Source: Niallia sp052318935
Lineage (GTDB): Bacteria; Bacillota; Bacilli; Bacillales; Cytobacillaceae
Length of the DNA stretch: 64,000 bases
NCBI GenBank assembly: GCA_052318935.1
Contig: JBQRKO010000002.1
Reading direction: 5' to 3' (one strand)
Within the stretch, counting starts at the first letter, position 1; the number at the start of each line of letters is the position of its first letter. The translations under genes and the position numbers were made by a program. Under the pieces are notes generated by a model. The model saw only the letters and a list, made by a program, of their open reading frames with translations, did not search any database and was not told the DNA's origin. Shown one piece after another: positions 16,963 through 26,100 of this stretch.

Positions 16963-17365
16963 TTGGCTACCCTGAAAATAAGCTCGGTTAAAAGAGGTTT
17001 TCCGAAGCTTATCGCTCGCTTTCCGCGGGGCGAGCGCCGAGCCTCCTCGTCACTTTGCTCCTGCGGGGTGTCTCGCCTGTCTCGCTAATCCCGCAGGAGT
17101 CGAGCGAACGCTTCTCCAAACCAACATCATTCTTAGCTCTAACTCCTTCTATCCTCACGCTGAATGAACACTACTTATTTTCATCCCCCATGGTGCGAAT
17201 TTTTATTAGCATGGGGGTCTCTGTCAAACTTGCCTGTTGATTGCAGCGAGAGGCGTTCGCTTTCCGCGGGCGGTCCGGGAGTTTCCTCGGCGCTGTGCGC
17301 CTGTGGGTTCTCCATCTGACCCGTTTTTCCCACAGGAGTCTCACACCTTCCACTCCTATCAACAT
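16963..17365. repeat. two GC-core repeat elements in tandem
   Basis: Part of the 824-bp gene-free gap between asnS and aspB. The first unit (~16963-17130) runs from GGCTACCCTGAAAA through CGCTTTCCGCGGGGCGAGCG and CCTCCTCGTCACTTTGCTCC to CGCAGGAGTCGAGCGAACGC. The second (~17235-17365) has GTTCGCTTTCCGCGGGCGGT and CCCACAGGAGTCTCACACC. Both share the core of family A but have different ends. No protein-coding capacity. Confidence 0.6.
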
Positions 17366-17500
17366 TGTGCCAAAATCAACAATGAACTTTAACATAGCCT
17401 GCTTTTTAAAGGAAAATGGTTATTTTTCACAAGGAATTGTCTACCTTTTAATACTTTTCTATCATAATATTATACTCCTCTTATCAAGCACAATCAACAA

Positions 17501-17544
17501 AAGAGGGCATGCCAACAATGATAACTTTTGGCATACCCTCTAGA
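17501..17544. terminator. hairpin in the asnS-aspB gap
   Basis: AAGAGGGCATGCCAA pairs with TTGGCATACCCTCT across an 11-base loop. Its stem resembles those at 7342 and 60149 (AGAGGGCAT..). It may terminate aspB read-through on the minus strand, though it is ~140 bp from that gene and the T-run is poor. Confidence 0.4.
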
Positions 17545-17571
17545 TAAATGTTTTTCTGTAAGGCTCTGTTA

Positions 17572-17647
17572 AATTCCATTGTTGATTTTCAAATGGTCAG
17601 GGAATCCACTCCCTTCCTATAAACAACATTATCGTTTAACAGAGTCT
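17572..17647 (+). repeat. MITE-like element, internally deleted 76-bp form
   Basis: Terminal inverted repeats GGCTCTGTTAAA and TTTAACAGAGTC. The interior is GTTGATTTTCAAATGGTCAG...ACTCCCTTCCTATAAACAAC, identical in ends to 14346-14487 but without its GC core. Both flanks read TCTGTAA, a possible target-site duplication. Confidence 0.65.
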
Positions 17648-17686
17648 TCTGTAAAAAACTATTGTTCGTTAAAAAAGCTTAATTTA

Positions 17687-18880
17687 TTATTTCGCAATCT
17701 TTTTTTCAACAAACTGATGAATGCGATCTACTGCTTTTTCTAAATTTTCTAAAGAAGTAGCATATGATAAACGAAGATAGTCGTCTGTACCAAAACCGGA
17801 TCCAGGAATTACCGCAACTAATGCTTCCTCTAATAATGCAGCAGCAAATTCATCGACATTTTTATAGCCAGTTAATTCAGCAGCTTTTTTTGCATTTGGA
17901 AATAAATAGAATGCACCTTTAGGCTTTAGGCAAGAGAACCCAGGAATTTCTGTCAATTTCTGATGGATAATATTCAGTCTGTGCTGAAATGCTTGATTCA
18001 TTTCTGTTAACGCATCTTGTGACCCTCTGTATGCTTCTATTGCACCATATTGTGCTGTTGTTGTAGGGTTTGATGTACTATGGCTTGCTAAGTTTGTCAT
18101 AGCAGTAATAATGTCTTTATTTCCTGCTGCGTACCCAATTCTCCAACCTGTCATGGAATGAGATTTCGAAACACCATTTATTATGATAGTAGCTTCTTTT
18201 AATTGCGGAGATAAAGTAGCGATTGAAACATGCTTAGCTTCCCCATATACAAGTTTTTCGTAAATTTCATCGGATATAATCAAAATATTATGCTCTAAAC
18301 AAACTTCTCCAATTGCTTTTAGTTCCTCTTCTGTATAAATCATACCCGTTGGATTGCTTGGTGAGTTAATAATAACTGCTTTTGTTTTTGCTGTGATTGC
18401 TTGTCTTAATTGTTCTGGTGTAATTTTAAACTCATTTTCTTCTAATCCATCCACATAAACTGGAACGCCGTCTGCAAGCTTTACTTGTTCAGGGTAGCTA
18501 ACCCAAAATGGCGTAGGAATGATTACTTCGTCTCCTTCATCTAACAACACTTGAAACAATGTGTATAATCCATGTTTTGCACCATTTGTAACAATGATTT
18601 GTGAAGCTTCATAATCTAATCCTTGATCTTTTTGAAATTTACGGACAATTTCTTCTTTTAATTCTGGTAAACCTGCAGCTGCAGTATATTTAGTTTGTCC
18701 TTCATTCATGCTATTAATAGCTGCATCAATAATATTTTGCGGTGTATTAAAGTCCGGCTCGCCCGCCCCTAAACCGATTACATCATAGCCTTCTGCTTTT
18801 AATGATTTTGCTTTTGCTGTGATTGCTAAAGTAGTAGATGGTGTTAATGCATTAACTCGTTGTGCCAATTGAATATTCAT
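17687..18880 (-). CDS. aspB: aspartate aminotransferase AspB-type
   Basis: PLP-dependent class I aminotransferase interconverting oxaloacetate and aspartate. The 397-residue protein has GLGAGEPDFNTPQ near the N-terminus, SPSNPTGMIYTEEEL, DEIYEKL and the PLP-lysine segment NGVSKSHSMTGWRIGYAAG. Full length. It sits 30 bp downstream of ypmB, the conserved ypmB-aspB-asnS order, so co-transcription is likely. Confidence 0.95.
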   Translation of the reverse strand: MNIQLAQRVNALTPSTTLAITAKAKSLKAEGYDVIGLGAGEPDFNTPQNIIDAAINSMNEGQTKYTAAAGLPELKEEIVRKFQKDQGLDYEASQIIVTNGAKHGLYTLFQVLLDEGDEVIIPTPFWVSYPEQVKLADGVPVYVDGLEENEFKITPEQLRQAITAKTKAVIINSPSNPTGMIYTEEELKAIGEVCLEHNILIISDEIYEKLVYGEAKHVSIATLSPQLKEATIIINGVSKSHSMTGWRIGYAAGNKDIITAMTNLASHSTSNPTTTAQYGAIEAYRGSQDALTEMNQAFQHRLNIIHQKLTEIPGFSCLKPKGAFYLFPNAKKAAELTGYKNVDEFAAALLEEALVAVIPGSGFGTDDYLRLSYATSLENLEKAVDRIHQFVEKKIAK

Positions 18881-18910
18881 GTACTTTCTCCTCCAACCAA
18901 AACCTTTGAA

Positions 18911-19393
18911 TTATATATTTTCAATATTTAAAAGTAATTCTTCACCTGTTTCAAAATCTAAATAATAATAATTTATTAAATTATTATCTGAATGAGTATT
19001 AATTTCCCAAGATGGAATGCCTCGTATCATGCTTAAGCGAACAGTGTTTATTTTCGCTGGTGATCTTTTCGCTAATAATTTATTAATCGCTTGTTTTTTA
19101 GTTATCCCATCTTTTTGTTTTCTAACAGTAATTGTATGGTTTTTTTCTTCAATCCAAACAATCATGTTTTCATTTTTGCTATTTTTTCCTTCTACAATAT
19201 AATAAGTGTTTTTATCTGTTCCGTGAAACAGAGTAAAATTATCTACTGTATGTATATCTGCTTCCTTTTTGGCAATCGTTTCAGCCTCAGAGCTTGCCGC
19301 TTTTACTGGTTCCACAGCGTTTAAATAAATATTTATTACGAATCCAATTATAATAAAGGAAACAATAGCCAGTATCCAAATCCATTTTTTCAT
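18911..19393 (-). CDS. ypmB: YpmB, membrane-anchored PepSY/DUF5590 protein
   Basis: A 160-residue protein with an N-terminal membrane anchor (WIWILAIVSFIIIGFVINIYL, residues ~4-24) and an extracytoplasmic domain of two PepSY-like halves (SSEAETIAKKEADIHTVDNF and TKKQAINKLLAKRSPAKI). Function is unknown; the family is thought to act outside the membrane. The usual neighbour ypmA is missing upstream, where a family A repeat lies instead. Confidence 0.85.
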   Translation of the reverse strand: MKKWIWILAIVSFIIIGFVINIYLNAVEPVKAASSEAETIAKKEADIHTVDNFTLFHGTDKNTYYIVEGKNSKNENMIVWIEEKNHTITVRKQKDGITKKQAINKLLAKRSPAKINTVRLSMIRGIPSWEINTHSDNNLINYYYLDFETGEELLLNIENI

Positions 19394-19430
19394 CTAATTC
19401 ATCACTTCTTTTTATTCATTCTATTGTCAT

Positions 19431-19613
19431 AGGCTGTTTCTCAAAATTTGTTGTTTTGCACATAAAAAATCGAAAAGAAGTACTCAGCAGGCTGAATTCA
19501 CGTAGACTCCTGTGGGAATGCGAGAAAGACGAGGAGGCTCGACGCTCGCTAAACAGACGAAGTGTATTCAGCCTGCGAATTTAAAAGCAATAATCTATAC
19601 GAAAACAGCCTAA
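19431..19613 (-). repeat. family A element, copy 2 (reversed, partly deleted)
   Basis: Read on the minus strand it begins GGCTGTTTTCGTATAG and ends TTGAGAAACAGCCT. The GC core is shortened and replaced near GCTCGCTAAACAGACGAAGT. It fills the ypmB-dinG gap (428 bp) in which ypmA lies in B. subtilis. Nothing else is seen in that gap. Confidence 0.75.
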
Positions 19614-19821
19614 AAAAATACGTTTGTATTTCAACATCCATATAAAGTTGTTTTATATGATTAATTTTATATTTTAACCCATTTCATGTAAATAAATTGT
19701 TTATACTCATCAGTTATTATAACAGCATACCTGAACAGAAAGGAACAATTTTAGGTTGAAATTAGGCAAAACGATTAAATTTTTTTATTCATTTCCTCAT
19801 CTTGTTTTGTACAGCAGCTTT

Positions 19822-22605
19822 TCACGATAACCATTCTTTAATAATGCCAATCATTTCATTTAGCGGCATTGTTTTTACAGGGACTGCAGGAATGGATTGC
19901 AAAAACGTTTTTCCGTAAGAAGTAGTAATAATTCTCCTGTCAAAAACGACAATAAACCCTTTATCTTGTTCTGTACGAATTAAGCGGCCGAATCCTTGCT
20001 TAAATCGTAATACCGCTTCAGGCAAACTGTTTTCTAAAAATGGATTTCCAGCATTTTGCTTAATTTGTTCATTTTTTGCTTCCGTAAGCGGATCATCAGG
20101 TGATGAGAATGGCAAACGAACCATAATTAAGCATGTTAAATCCTCGCCTGGTATATCGATTCCTTCCCAAAAGCTGTTTGTTCCAAGCAAAATTGCTTTA
20201 TCATACCGTTGAAAATTTCTCGTTAATCGCATTCTGCTTCCCGTTGTAATGCCCTGCGCTAAAATGGCGTAGTCTTCTAAACAACCACTTTCTTTCATTA
20301 AATCGTACGTTTTACGCAGCATGTCATTAGCTGTAAAAAGGATTAACATTCTTCCATTTGTCGCTTCCGCTATCCGGATGATATGTTCTGTAATAGATAC
20401 AATATAATCTTCTAACGGCACCTTATTAATTTCCGGCACCCCTTCTGGTATGAACAATCTTACTTGCTTTTCATATGGAAAAGGGGAAGGAATTTGTTTC
20501 TCTACATAATGACTATTTGTTAATCCCAATGAATCAACATAATAATGAAAAGAGTTATTTACTGACATGGTCGCAGAAGTAAATATAATGCTGCTTTTTT
20601 GTGTGAAAAAATCTCTTTGCAACCTGCCTGCAACAGAATATGGCTGTGCATATAAAACAGCGTTATTTGGATACGTTTTTAAATCTGCTTCCAACCAGGA
20701 AATATTATCTTCTTCTCGTAAAAAAATGTTGCGAAGGGAGTTCATATAATCGTCCCATTCTTTTTGAATAGCTGTAATTCTTTCTACAAGCATTACTTGC
20801 TTGGATGATATTACTTCATTTAAACTTTTTAATTCATTTATTGTTTCTGTAACTGCAGCATGACAATCTTTAAAAAGAAATACTAATCTTTCTGCAACAC
20901 TTCGTAAATGATTCCATTCTTTTGATCCATCGCTTTTTAAGCGAAAGCTAGTTTTTATGACAGCATGTTTCCGTCCATTTTTTTTCGCATATCGTAAAAG
21001 GGAACGAAAGAATTCTTCTAGCTCTGCTTGTAAATCATGAAACAGTTGATTATATTTACCCTTATTTTTTTTGTCCTCGGAAGCTATTAATAATTGCAGC
21101 TGATAGAAATATTGCTTTTGTTCTAATGTTCCAATTGCGTTTATACTTAATTTGGCTGCTACATATGGAAGCTGATATCCAAACTGCTTCGTTGCCGTTT
21201 TTTCAAAATGATGTCCTTCATCGATAATGGCATATTCATATGTAGGAAGCAACTTCTGTTCAGTAGTTAAATCTTTTAAAAGAAGCGCATGATTTGTAAT
21301 AATTAACTGCGCTTTTTGTGCAGCATTTCTTGTTTTACGATAAAAATCTTTTGGAGCCCATGCTTTTGACATAGATAATGAGAAATTCCCATCATTTTTT
21401 ATTTTATCCCAATAAATGACGCCGCCGCTTGAAAGATTTAATTCATCTTTATCGCCTGTTGATGTCTCTGTTAACCAGATAAGAATTTGCATTTTAGTCA
21501 AAATAATATCATAGTTATCATCTTGTTCACAAAGGGAAACTTCGAATTTATCCAGGCTAATATAATGGTTTCTTCCTTTTAATATCGTATAAGAAATAGA
21601 AAATGGTAATATATGTTTTAATAGCGGCAAGTCTTTTCGGATTATTTGCTCTTGTAATTGGGTCGTATACGTGCTAATAACGATTTGTTTCTGATTATTT
21701 ACTGCGAAATAGGCCGAAGGAATTAAGTACGCTAATGATTTTCCAATCCCCGTCCCAGCTTCAATTAAACTATGTTGATTTTGTTCAAATGCTTGATAGA
21801 TCGTTTCCATCATATTTATTTGCCCTTGTCTTTTCCGATAAAAAGGAAGCGCTATACTCATTGCTTCATCCATTTGTTCTGCTGCAAATGGGGCTGAATT
21901 ATTTGAGTGATTATGTTGGACCTTTTCATTATGTTGGACTTTTAATGCTAATCCACGATAGATTTCTATATGTTCTGGTATGTATTCGACCTTTTTTTGT
22001 TTTTCATCTATAATCCCTTCCAACAATAAATCAGCATCACTTTTTAAGGAACCACTAAGCCTTTTTAACTGTTTAATCGTTTGCAAAGGCAAGCTTTTTA
22101 TTTTTTTTAATAAAAGTAGAAGTAATTCTGCTGTTACGTAGGCATCGCTATCCGCCTGATGAGGTCTTGTATGATCAATTCCCTCTTGAACTGCCAAATC
22201 GGTTAATTTATAACTATCTGCAGTCGGAAATAAAATTCGAGCTAATTCTACTGTATCTAAAACCGGTCCATAAAACGGTTCATATCCTGCATATTGCAAT
22301 TCTTCTGATAAAAAGGATAAATCAAACAAAACATTATGTGCTACAAAATAGGCGTCTTTTAGCAAAAGAGAAATTTTGTCCGCTACTTCTTTAAATAATG
22401 GTGCTGATTCGACCATTTTATCATTTATCCCTGTTAATTCTTCTATAAACGGCGAAATTGGTTGTAAAGGATTAATAAATGATGAAAATTCTTCCACAAT
22501 TTCCCCATTTTCAACTACAACAGCAGCAAATTGAATCATTCTATCCCCTTTTTTTGGAGAATTGCCGTTTGTTTCTAAATCAATTACAACAAATTTATTC
22601 TCCAT
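19822..22605 (-). CDS. dinG: DinG-type exonuclease/helicase-like ATPase
   Basis: Gram-positive DinG joins an N-terminal DEDD 3'-5' exonuclease (FVVIDLETNGNSPKKGDRMI, FVAHNVLFDLSFL, HQADSDAYVTAELL) to an XPD-like superfamily 2 domain: Walker A EAGTGIGKS, DEGH box, TSATM, TNSFWEGIDIPG and QGFGRLIRTEQDKG. The helicase part lacks the iron-sulfur cysteines of E. coli DinG, as in other Firmicutes, where the protein acts as an exonuclease. Start ATG 22605 (MENKFVVIDLETNG) follows GAGGTGG; the GTG at 22614 overlaps that site. 927 residues. Confidence 0.94.
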   Translation of the reverse strand: MENKFVVIDLETNGNSPKKGDRMIQFAAVVVENGEIVEEFSSFINPLQPISPFIEELTGINDKMVESAPLFKEVADKISLLLKDAYFVAHNVLFDLSFLSEELQYAGYEPFYGPVLDTVELARILFPTADSYKLTDLAVQEGIDHTRPHQADSDAYVTAELLLLLLKKIKSLPLQTIKQLKRLSGSLKSDADLLLEGIIDEKQKKVEYIPEHIEIYRGLALKVQHNEKVQHNHSNNSAPFAAEQMDEAMSIALPFYRKRQGQINMMETIYQAFEQNQHSLIEAGTGIGKSLAYLIPSAYFAVNNQKQIVISTYTTQLQEQIIRKDLPLLKHILPFSISYTILKGRNHYISLDKFEVSLCEQDDNYDIILTKMQILIWLTETSTGDKDELNLSSGGVIYWDKIKNDGNFSLSMSKAWAPKDFYRKTRNAAQKAQLIITNHALLLKDLTTEQKLLPTYEYAIIDEGHHFEKTATKQFGYQLPYVAAKLSINAIGTLEQKQYFYQLQLLIASEDKKNKGKYNQLFHDLQAELEEFFRSLLRYAKKNGRKHAVIKTSFRLKSDGSKEWNHLRSVAERLVFLFKDCHAAVTETINELKSLNEVISSKQVMLVERITAIQKEWDDYMNSLRNIFLREEDNISWLEADLKTYPNNAVLYAQPYSVAGRLQRDFFTQKSSIIFTSATMSVNNSFHYYVDSLGLTNSHYVEKQIPSPFPYEKQVRLFIPEGVPEINKVPLEDYIVSITEHIIRIAEATNGRMLILFTANDMLRKTYDLMKESGCLEDYAILAQGITTGSRMRLTRNFQRYDKAILLGTNSFWEGIDIPGEDLTCLIMVRLPFSSPDDPLTEAKNEQIKQNAGNPFLENSLPEAVLRFKQGFGRLIRTEQDKGFIVVFDRRIITTSYGKTFLQSIPAVPVKTMPLNEMIGIIKEWLS

Positions 22606-22682
22606 TACATCCACCTCTTACTTTCAGTCATTCAAAAGGTAACATAAAATCGAAAAAAGGAAAAGATATTACTTTTATTTGA

Positions 22683-22762
22683 CCTGTTAAATTCGATTGT
22701 GATTTAGGCTGTTTTTGTATAGAATGTTGCTTTTAGAATCGCAGCCTGAATACACTTCGTCC
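22683..22762 (+). repeat. two adjacent repeat fragments
   Basis: CCTGTTAAATTCGATTGTGATTT is the left end of the MITE-like family (compare 17572). It is followed directly by GGCTGTTTTTGTATAGAATG...CAGCCTGAATACACTTCGTC, the left end of family A, truncated after ~54 bp. Confidence 0.6.
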
Positions 22763-22810
22763 GTATGAACATCATAAAAAGCTTACAATTAAATTCTTTT
22801 ACATTACTTC

Positions 22811-23476
22811 TTATTACTCAAACTTCGCACCTTCAAATTCGTTTGCAAATCTTGATAGGACTTGGTTTAGAACAATAAAAAGGAAGGCTTGTTTTTTATT
22901 GTTGAGGTTGCTTTCCACTACGGGTTGCTTCGCTTTCCGCGGGGTGGGAGCTGAGCCTCCTCGGCTTTGCCTTGCGGGGTCTCAGCCTTCCCACATTTCC
23001 CGCAGGAGTCTTCGCACCCTCCGTTACAAGCAACTTGTTTTAAAATAAGTTCTTGTTTTCGAATTTCATAAGGTATTATTGCTAAACAATAGTAGCGTTG
23101 ATTTTTTTCATGTTATTATTCAACGTTGTTCTACCAAAATGTGCCGCTTGAGTCTATTTCTATAAAGTGGGTGTTTTTACCAGTTCAACGACAGCAACTA
23201 ATTAATAAAACGGCTTGATTGAAGTGGAAGGTGCGAGACTCCTGTGGGATTAGCGGGTTAGATGAGACCCCGCAGGCGCAAGCGCCGAGGAGGCTCATCG
23301 CACGCCCCACGGAAAGCGAGCATCCTGAAACGGAAAGCAAGCCCCTATTTGTAAGGAATAATATTTGCAAAAAAACACCCTAAAAGACTATTCAATCACT
23401 CTTTTCTAATTAGCTCTAAACCAAGTTATGACAATACATGAAGAGGAATTTATAACTGCGAAGTTTGAGTTATTAT
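22811..23476. repeat. large imperfect inverted repeat (~670 bp) between dinG and panD
   Basis: The ends ATTACTCAAACTTCGCA...ACTTGGTTTAGA (22813-22871) and its inverse TCTAAACCAAGT...TGCGAAGTTTGAGTTAT (23414-23473) are inverted. Inside them lie two GC-core units in opposite orientation (~22905-23045 and ~23185-23350), so the whole 670 bp forms a giant palindrome. No transposase or other gene is inside. Confidence 0.65.
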
Positions 23477-23493
23477 TCCATCTTTACAGCAAA

Positions 23494-23527
23494 AATATAA
23501 GAGGTCTGCCCTTAAAGAACAGACCTT
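23494..23527 (-). terminator. panD (pan operon) terminator
   Basis: Minus-strand AGGTCTG and CAGACCT stem with an ~11-base loop, followed by CTTATATTTTT, 25-55 bases after the panD stop. Confidence 0.7.
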
Positions 23528-23551
23528 GCTCACTTTATTGCTACCTGCTTT

Positions 23552-23935
23552 TTACATAATTGTTTTTTCAGGCTCTTGGTGCAACAATGTTTTTATTTTA
23601 TTATGTTCATCCATAATCGCTACTTTTGGTTGATGATCGTGAACATCTTCATTTGCTACTAATGCATAAGAAATGATAATAACAATATCTCCTTCTTGAA
23701 CTAGCCTTGCAGCAGCTCCATTTAAGCAGACTGTGCCGCTTCCACGTTCTCCCGGAATGATATATGTTTCTAATCTTGCCCCATTATTATTGTTGACAAT
23801 TTGAACTTTTTCATTTGCTGCCATTCCAACCGCATCCAATATTGCTTCATCGATTGTAATACTGCCGACATAATTTAAATTAGCTTCTGTGACGGTTGCT
23901 CGATGAATTTTTCCGTTCATCATAGTTCGAAACAT
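23552..23935 (-). CDS. panD: aspartate 1-decarboxylase
   Basis: Pyruvoyl enzyme making beta-alanine from aspartate for pantothenate. The 127-residue proenzyme contains the self-cleavage site Gly-Ser in LNYVGSITIDE; the Ser becomes the pyruvoyl group. Start ATG 23935 (MFRTMMNGKIHRATV) follows GAGGTG, and the length equals the B. subtilis enzyme. Last gene of panB-panC-panD, 16 bp after panC. Confidence 0.96.
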   Translation of the reverse strand: MFRTMMNGKIHRATVTEANLNYVGSITIDEAILDAVGMAANEKVQIVNNNNGARLETYIIPGERGSGTVCLNGAAARLVQEGDIVIIISYALVANEDVHDHQPKVAIMDEHNKIKTLLHQEPEKTIM

Positions 23936-23951
23936 GTTTACACCTCTTCCC

Positions 23952-24818
23952 CTAATTAAGATCAAAAATTATATTATCAATTAATCTGGCAGATTTAAAT
24001 TGTACAGCGATTGCTACAATGATCTTACCATCAAGCTGCTCTATTTTTTGCAAGTCAGGATAAGTTAATATTTCCAAATAATCAACAATACCGCTTGATT
24101 CTATTTCTACTTTGTTTTTTAAAGTATTGATAAGCTGTTCTATTTGATGATTTCCTTTTATTAACTCTTCTCTTGCAAGGGCAAGTGTTTGATATAAAAT
24201 GCCTGCCTCTTTTCTTTCTGCTGGAGAGAGGCGAACATTTCTTGAACTTTTTGCTAAACCATCTTCTTCCCGAACTGTCTGCACTGCTACAAGTTCCGTC
24301 GGAAAATGAAAGTCTTTAATTAATCCATCTACTACTGCAACTTGCTGTGCATCTTTTTGTCCAAAATACACATGGTGCGGCTGAACTAAATGAAAAAGCT
24401 TCGTTAATACGGTTGCAACCCCATCAAAATGGCCAGGTCGCGTGCGGCCGCATAATACATCTGTTCTAGTTTGCACCTTTACCGTTACCGAAGGGGAGGA
24501 AGGATACATTTCTTCCACTGTTGGATAAAAGAGATAATCTACTTGTTCTTCGTACGCAACAAGTTTATCGTGCTCAAAATCCCTTGGATAAGAATCTAAA
24601 TCTTCTGAAGGTCCAAATTGCAACGGATTAACAAATATACTTAATATCACAATATCATTATTTGCTCTTGCTTCCTTTAACAAAGCACGATGCCCTTCAT
24701 GAAGATAACCCATTGTTGGTACAAAACCAATGACTAGCTGCTCTTTTTTAAGCGTTGTTGTTAATCTTTGCAGCTCCTCTGTTGTTGTTACTATTTTTGT
24801 TTTTGTTAATATATTCAT
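23952..24818 (-). CDS. panC: pantothenate synthetase
   Basis: Condenses pantoate and beta-alanine using ATP. The 288-residue protein has the HIGH-type motif (GFVPTMGYLHEGHRALL), the FVNPLQFGPSEDLDSYPR block, YFGQKDAQQ and the KSSRNVRLSP motif. It overlaps panB by 4 bases (ATGA), which suggests translational coupling. Confidence 0.97.
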   Translation of the reverse strand: MNILTKTKIVTTTEELQRLTTTLKKEQLVIGFVPTMGYLHEGHRALLKEARANNDIVILSIFVNPLQFGPSEDLDSYPRDFEHDKLVAYEEQVDYLFYPTVEEMYPSSPSVTVKVQTRTDVLCGRTRPGHFDGVATVLTKLFHLVQPHHVYFGQKDAQQVAVVDGLIKDFHFPTELVAVQTVREEDGLAKSSRNVRLSPAERKEAGILYQTLALAREELIKGNHQIEQLINTLKNKVEIESSGIVDYLEILTYPDLQKIEQLDGKIIVAIAVQFKSARLIDNIIFDLN

Positions 24819-25651
24819 TGTTTTCCCCCATAAAGACGACTCAGTTCTTCTGCTTTCATCGTAAAACTATGTTTCATTTCAGGAAAATCACTTGTTTTCA
24901 CTTCATTAATATATTGTTTTAATGCTTTTTCTATCGGTTCATTTATATTAGCATACTGTTTTACAAATTTAGCCACTCGTTCAACCCCATACGTTACAAG
25001 ATCATGATAAACAAGGACTTGGCCATCTGTATCAACACCTGCCCCAATTCCGATCGTTGGAATTTGCAGCTTATTGCTGATCTCTTTTGCAAGCTGCATC
25101 GGAACACATTCTAACACAACAGCAAATGCGCCTGCTTGTTCGCATTTTACTGAATTTTCTATTAAGGCACTTGCTTCTTGATGGTTTTTTCCTTGGACTT
25201 TGTATCCGCCTAATACGCCAACTGTTTGAGGAGTTAATCCTAAATGTGCCATCACAGGTATTCCTGCATTTGTTAACAGTTTTATTTTTTCAATCACATC
25301 ATCGGCTCCTTCAAGTTTAACAGCATTTGCACCTGTCTCTTGAATAAGCTTCGTTGCATTTAATAAAGTGTCTCTTTCAGAAAGATGATAACTCATAAAA
25401 GGCATATCGATGACGATAAAAGTATTTTTCGCACCACGTTTTACCGCTTTGCCGTGATGGATCATATCGTTCATTGTTACAGGAATCGTCGAATCGTATC
25501 CAAGAACAACCATTCCTAATGAATCGCCAACTAAGATCATATCTGCCGCAGCATTTTCCACTTGTTTTGCAGAGGGATAATCATAGGCTGTTACCATACT
25601 AATTTTTTCTTTCTGTTGTTTCATTTTTAAAAAGTGTGTTGTTGATTTCAT
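24815..25651 (-). CDS. panB: ketopantoate hydroxymethyltransferase
   Basis: First committed step of pantoate synthesis, adding a hydroxymethyl group to 2-oxoisovalerate. The 278-residue TIM barrel shows the family blocks MVTAYDYPSAKQVE, LVGDSLGMVVLGYDST and AVKLEGADDV. Start ATG 25651 (MKSTTHFLKMKQQKEK) follows AAAGGAGG; the longer frame to 25711 is rejected. The ~450-bp gap to birA contains a family H repeat, so pan genes may have their own promoter. Confidence 0.96.
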   Translation of the reverse strand: MKSTTHFLKMKQQKEKISMVTAYDYPSAKQVENAAADMILVGDSLGMVVLGYDSTIPVTMNDMIHHGKAVKRGAKNTFIVIDMPFMSYHLSERDTLLNATKLIQETGANAVKLEGADDVIEKIKLLTNAGIPVMAHLGLTPQTVGVLGGYKVQGKNHQEASALIENSVKCEQAGAFAVVLECVPMQLAKEISNKLQIPTIGIGAGVDTDGQVLVYHDLVTYGVERVAKFVKQYANINEPIEKALKQYINEVKTSDFPEMKHSFTMKAEELSRLYGGKQ

Positions 25652-25681
25652 TATTTCCTCCTTTATTTGGAAGAGGGTAGT

Positions 25682-25820
25682 ACAAAAACACAACAAAAGA
25701 GGCTCTCCCAACTAATTCGGCCTTATCCAATCAGCAAAAATACAACAATAACCAAACAACTATTGTTATTATTTTCCTAATATAGATATGGTCTTATGCT
25801 GTTGGGACAGCCTCATTACT
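25682..25820. repeat. long-range inverted repeat upstream of panB
   Basis: AGAGGCTCTCCCAAC and GTTGGGACAGCCTC are inverted, with inner CAACAATA..AACTATTGTTATT. This can fold as a long hairpin in the panB leader region. Whether it is a repeat remnant or regulatory cannot be told. Confidence 0.45.
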
Positions 25821-25874
25821 TTGATTTTTTCGTTTCCTCCCTCTGTCCTTGTCCTTTTAGGATCTAGGCAGATA

Positions 25875-25994
25875 TGAAAAGCGTAGGCACCTTGCTTAGT
25901 CGCGAAGAAAAATGTTCTCTTGGCTCAAAAAGTGTTTTTTACTTTTAGAGACAAGAGGTTACTTTCACAGGGGCTAGGCGCCGGAGCTAGACAC
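25875..25994 (+). repeat. hairpin repeat (family H), copy 2
   Basis: Inner arms CTCTTGGCTCAAAAAGTG and ACTTTTAGAGACAAGAGG differ from copy 1 on both sides in matching fashion. Outer arm ends GGCTAGGCGCCGG. Lies between birA (3' end) and panB (5' end). Confidence 0.85.
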
Positions 25995-26100
25995 TCATCT
26001 AAGTTAAGAAATTTTTATGATTTCTTATTAAAACTAAAAGGTGCAGTTCCTTTAAGATACTGCCCAACAAAAGCATTATAACAAAACTATACAATTCTTA

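Noticed and set aside
17171..17543. Open frames on both strands (74 and 100 codons) in the asnS-aspB gap
   Set aside because: They cross GC-core repeat elements and translate to Arg/Pro/Ser-rich noise typical of such repeats.
16863..17686. T-box or other riboswitch expected upstream of asnS
   Set aside because: No GGTGGNACCGCG-type motif or specifier stem was found on the minus strand; the leader holds only repeat fragments.
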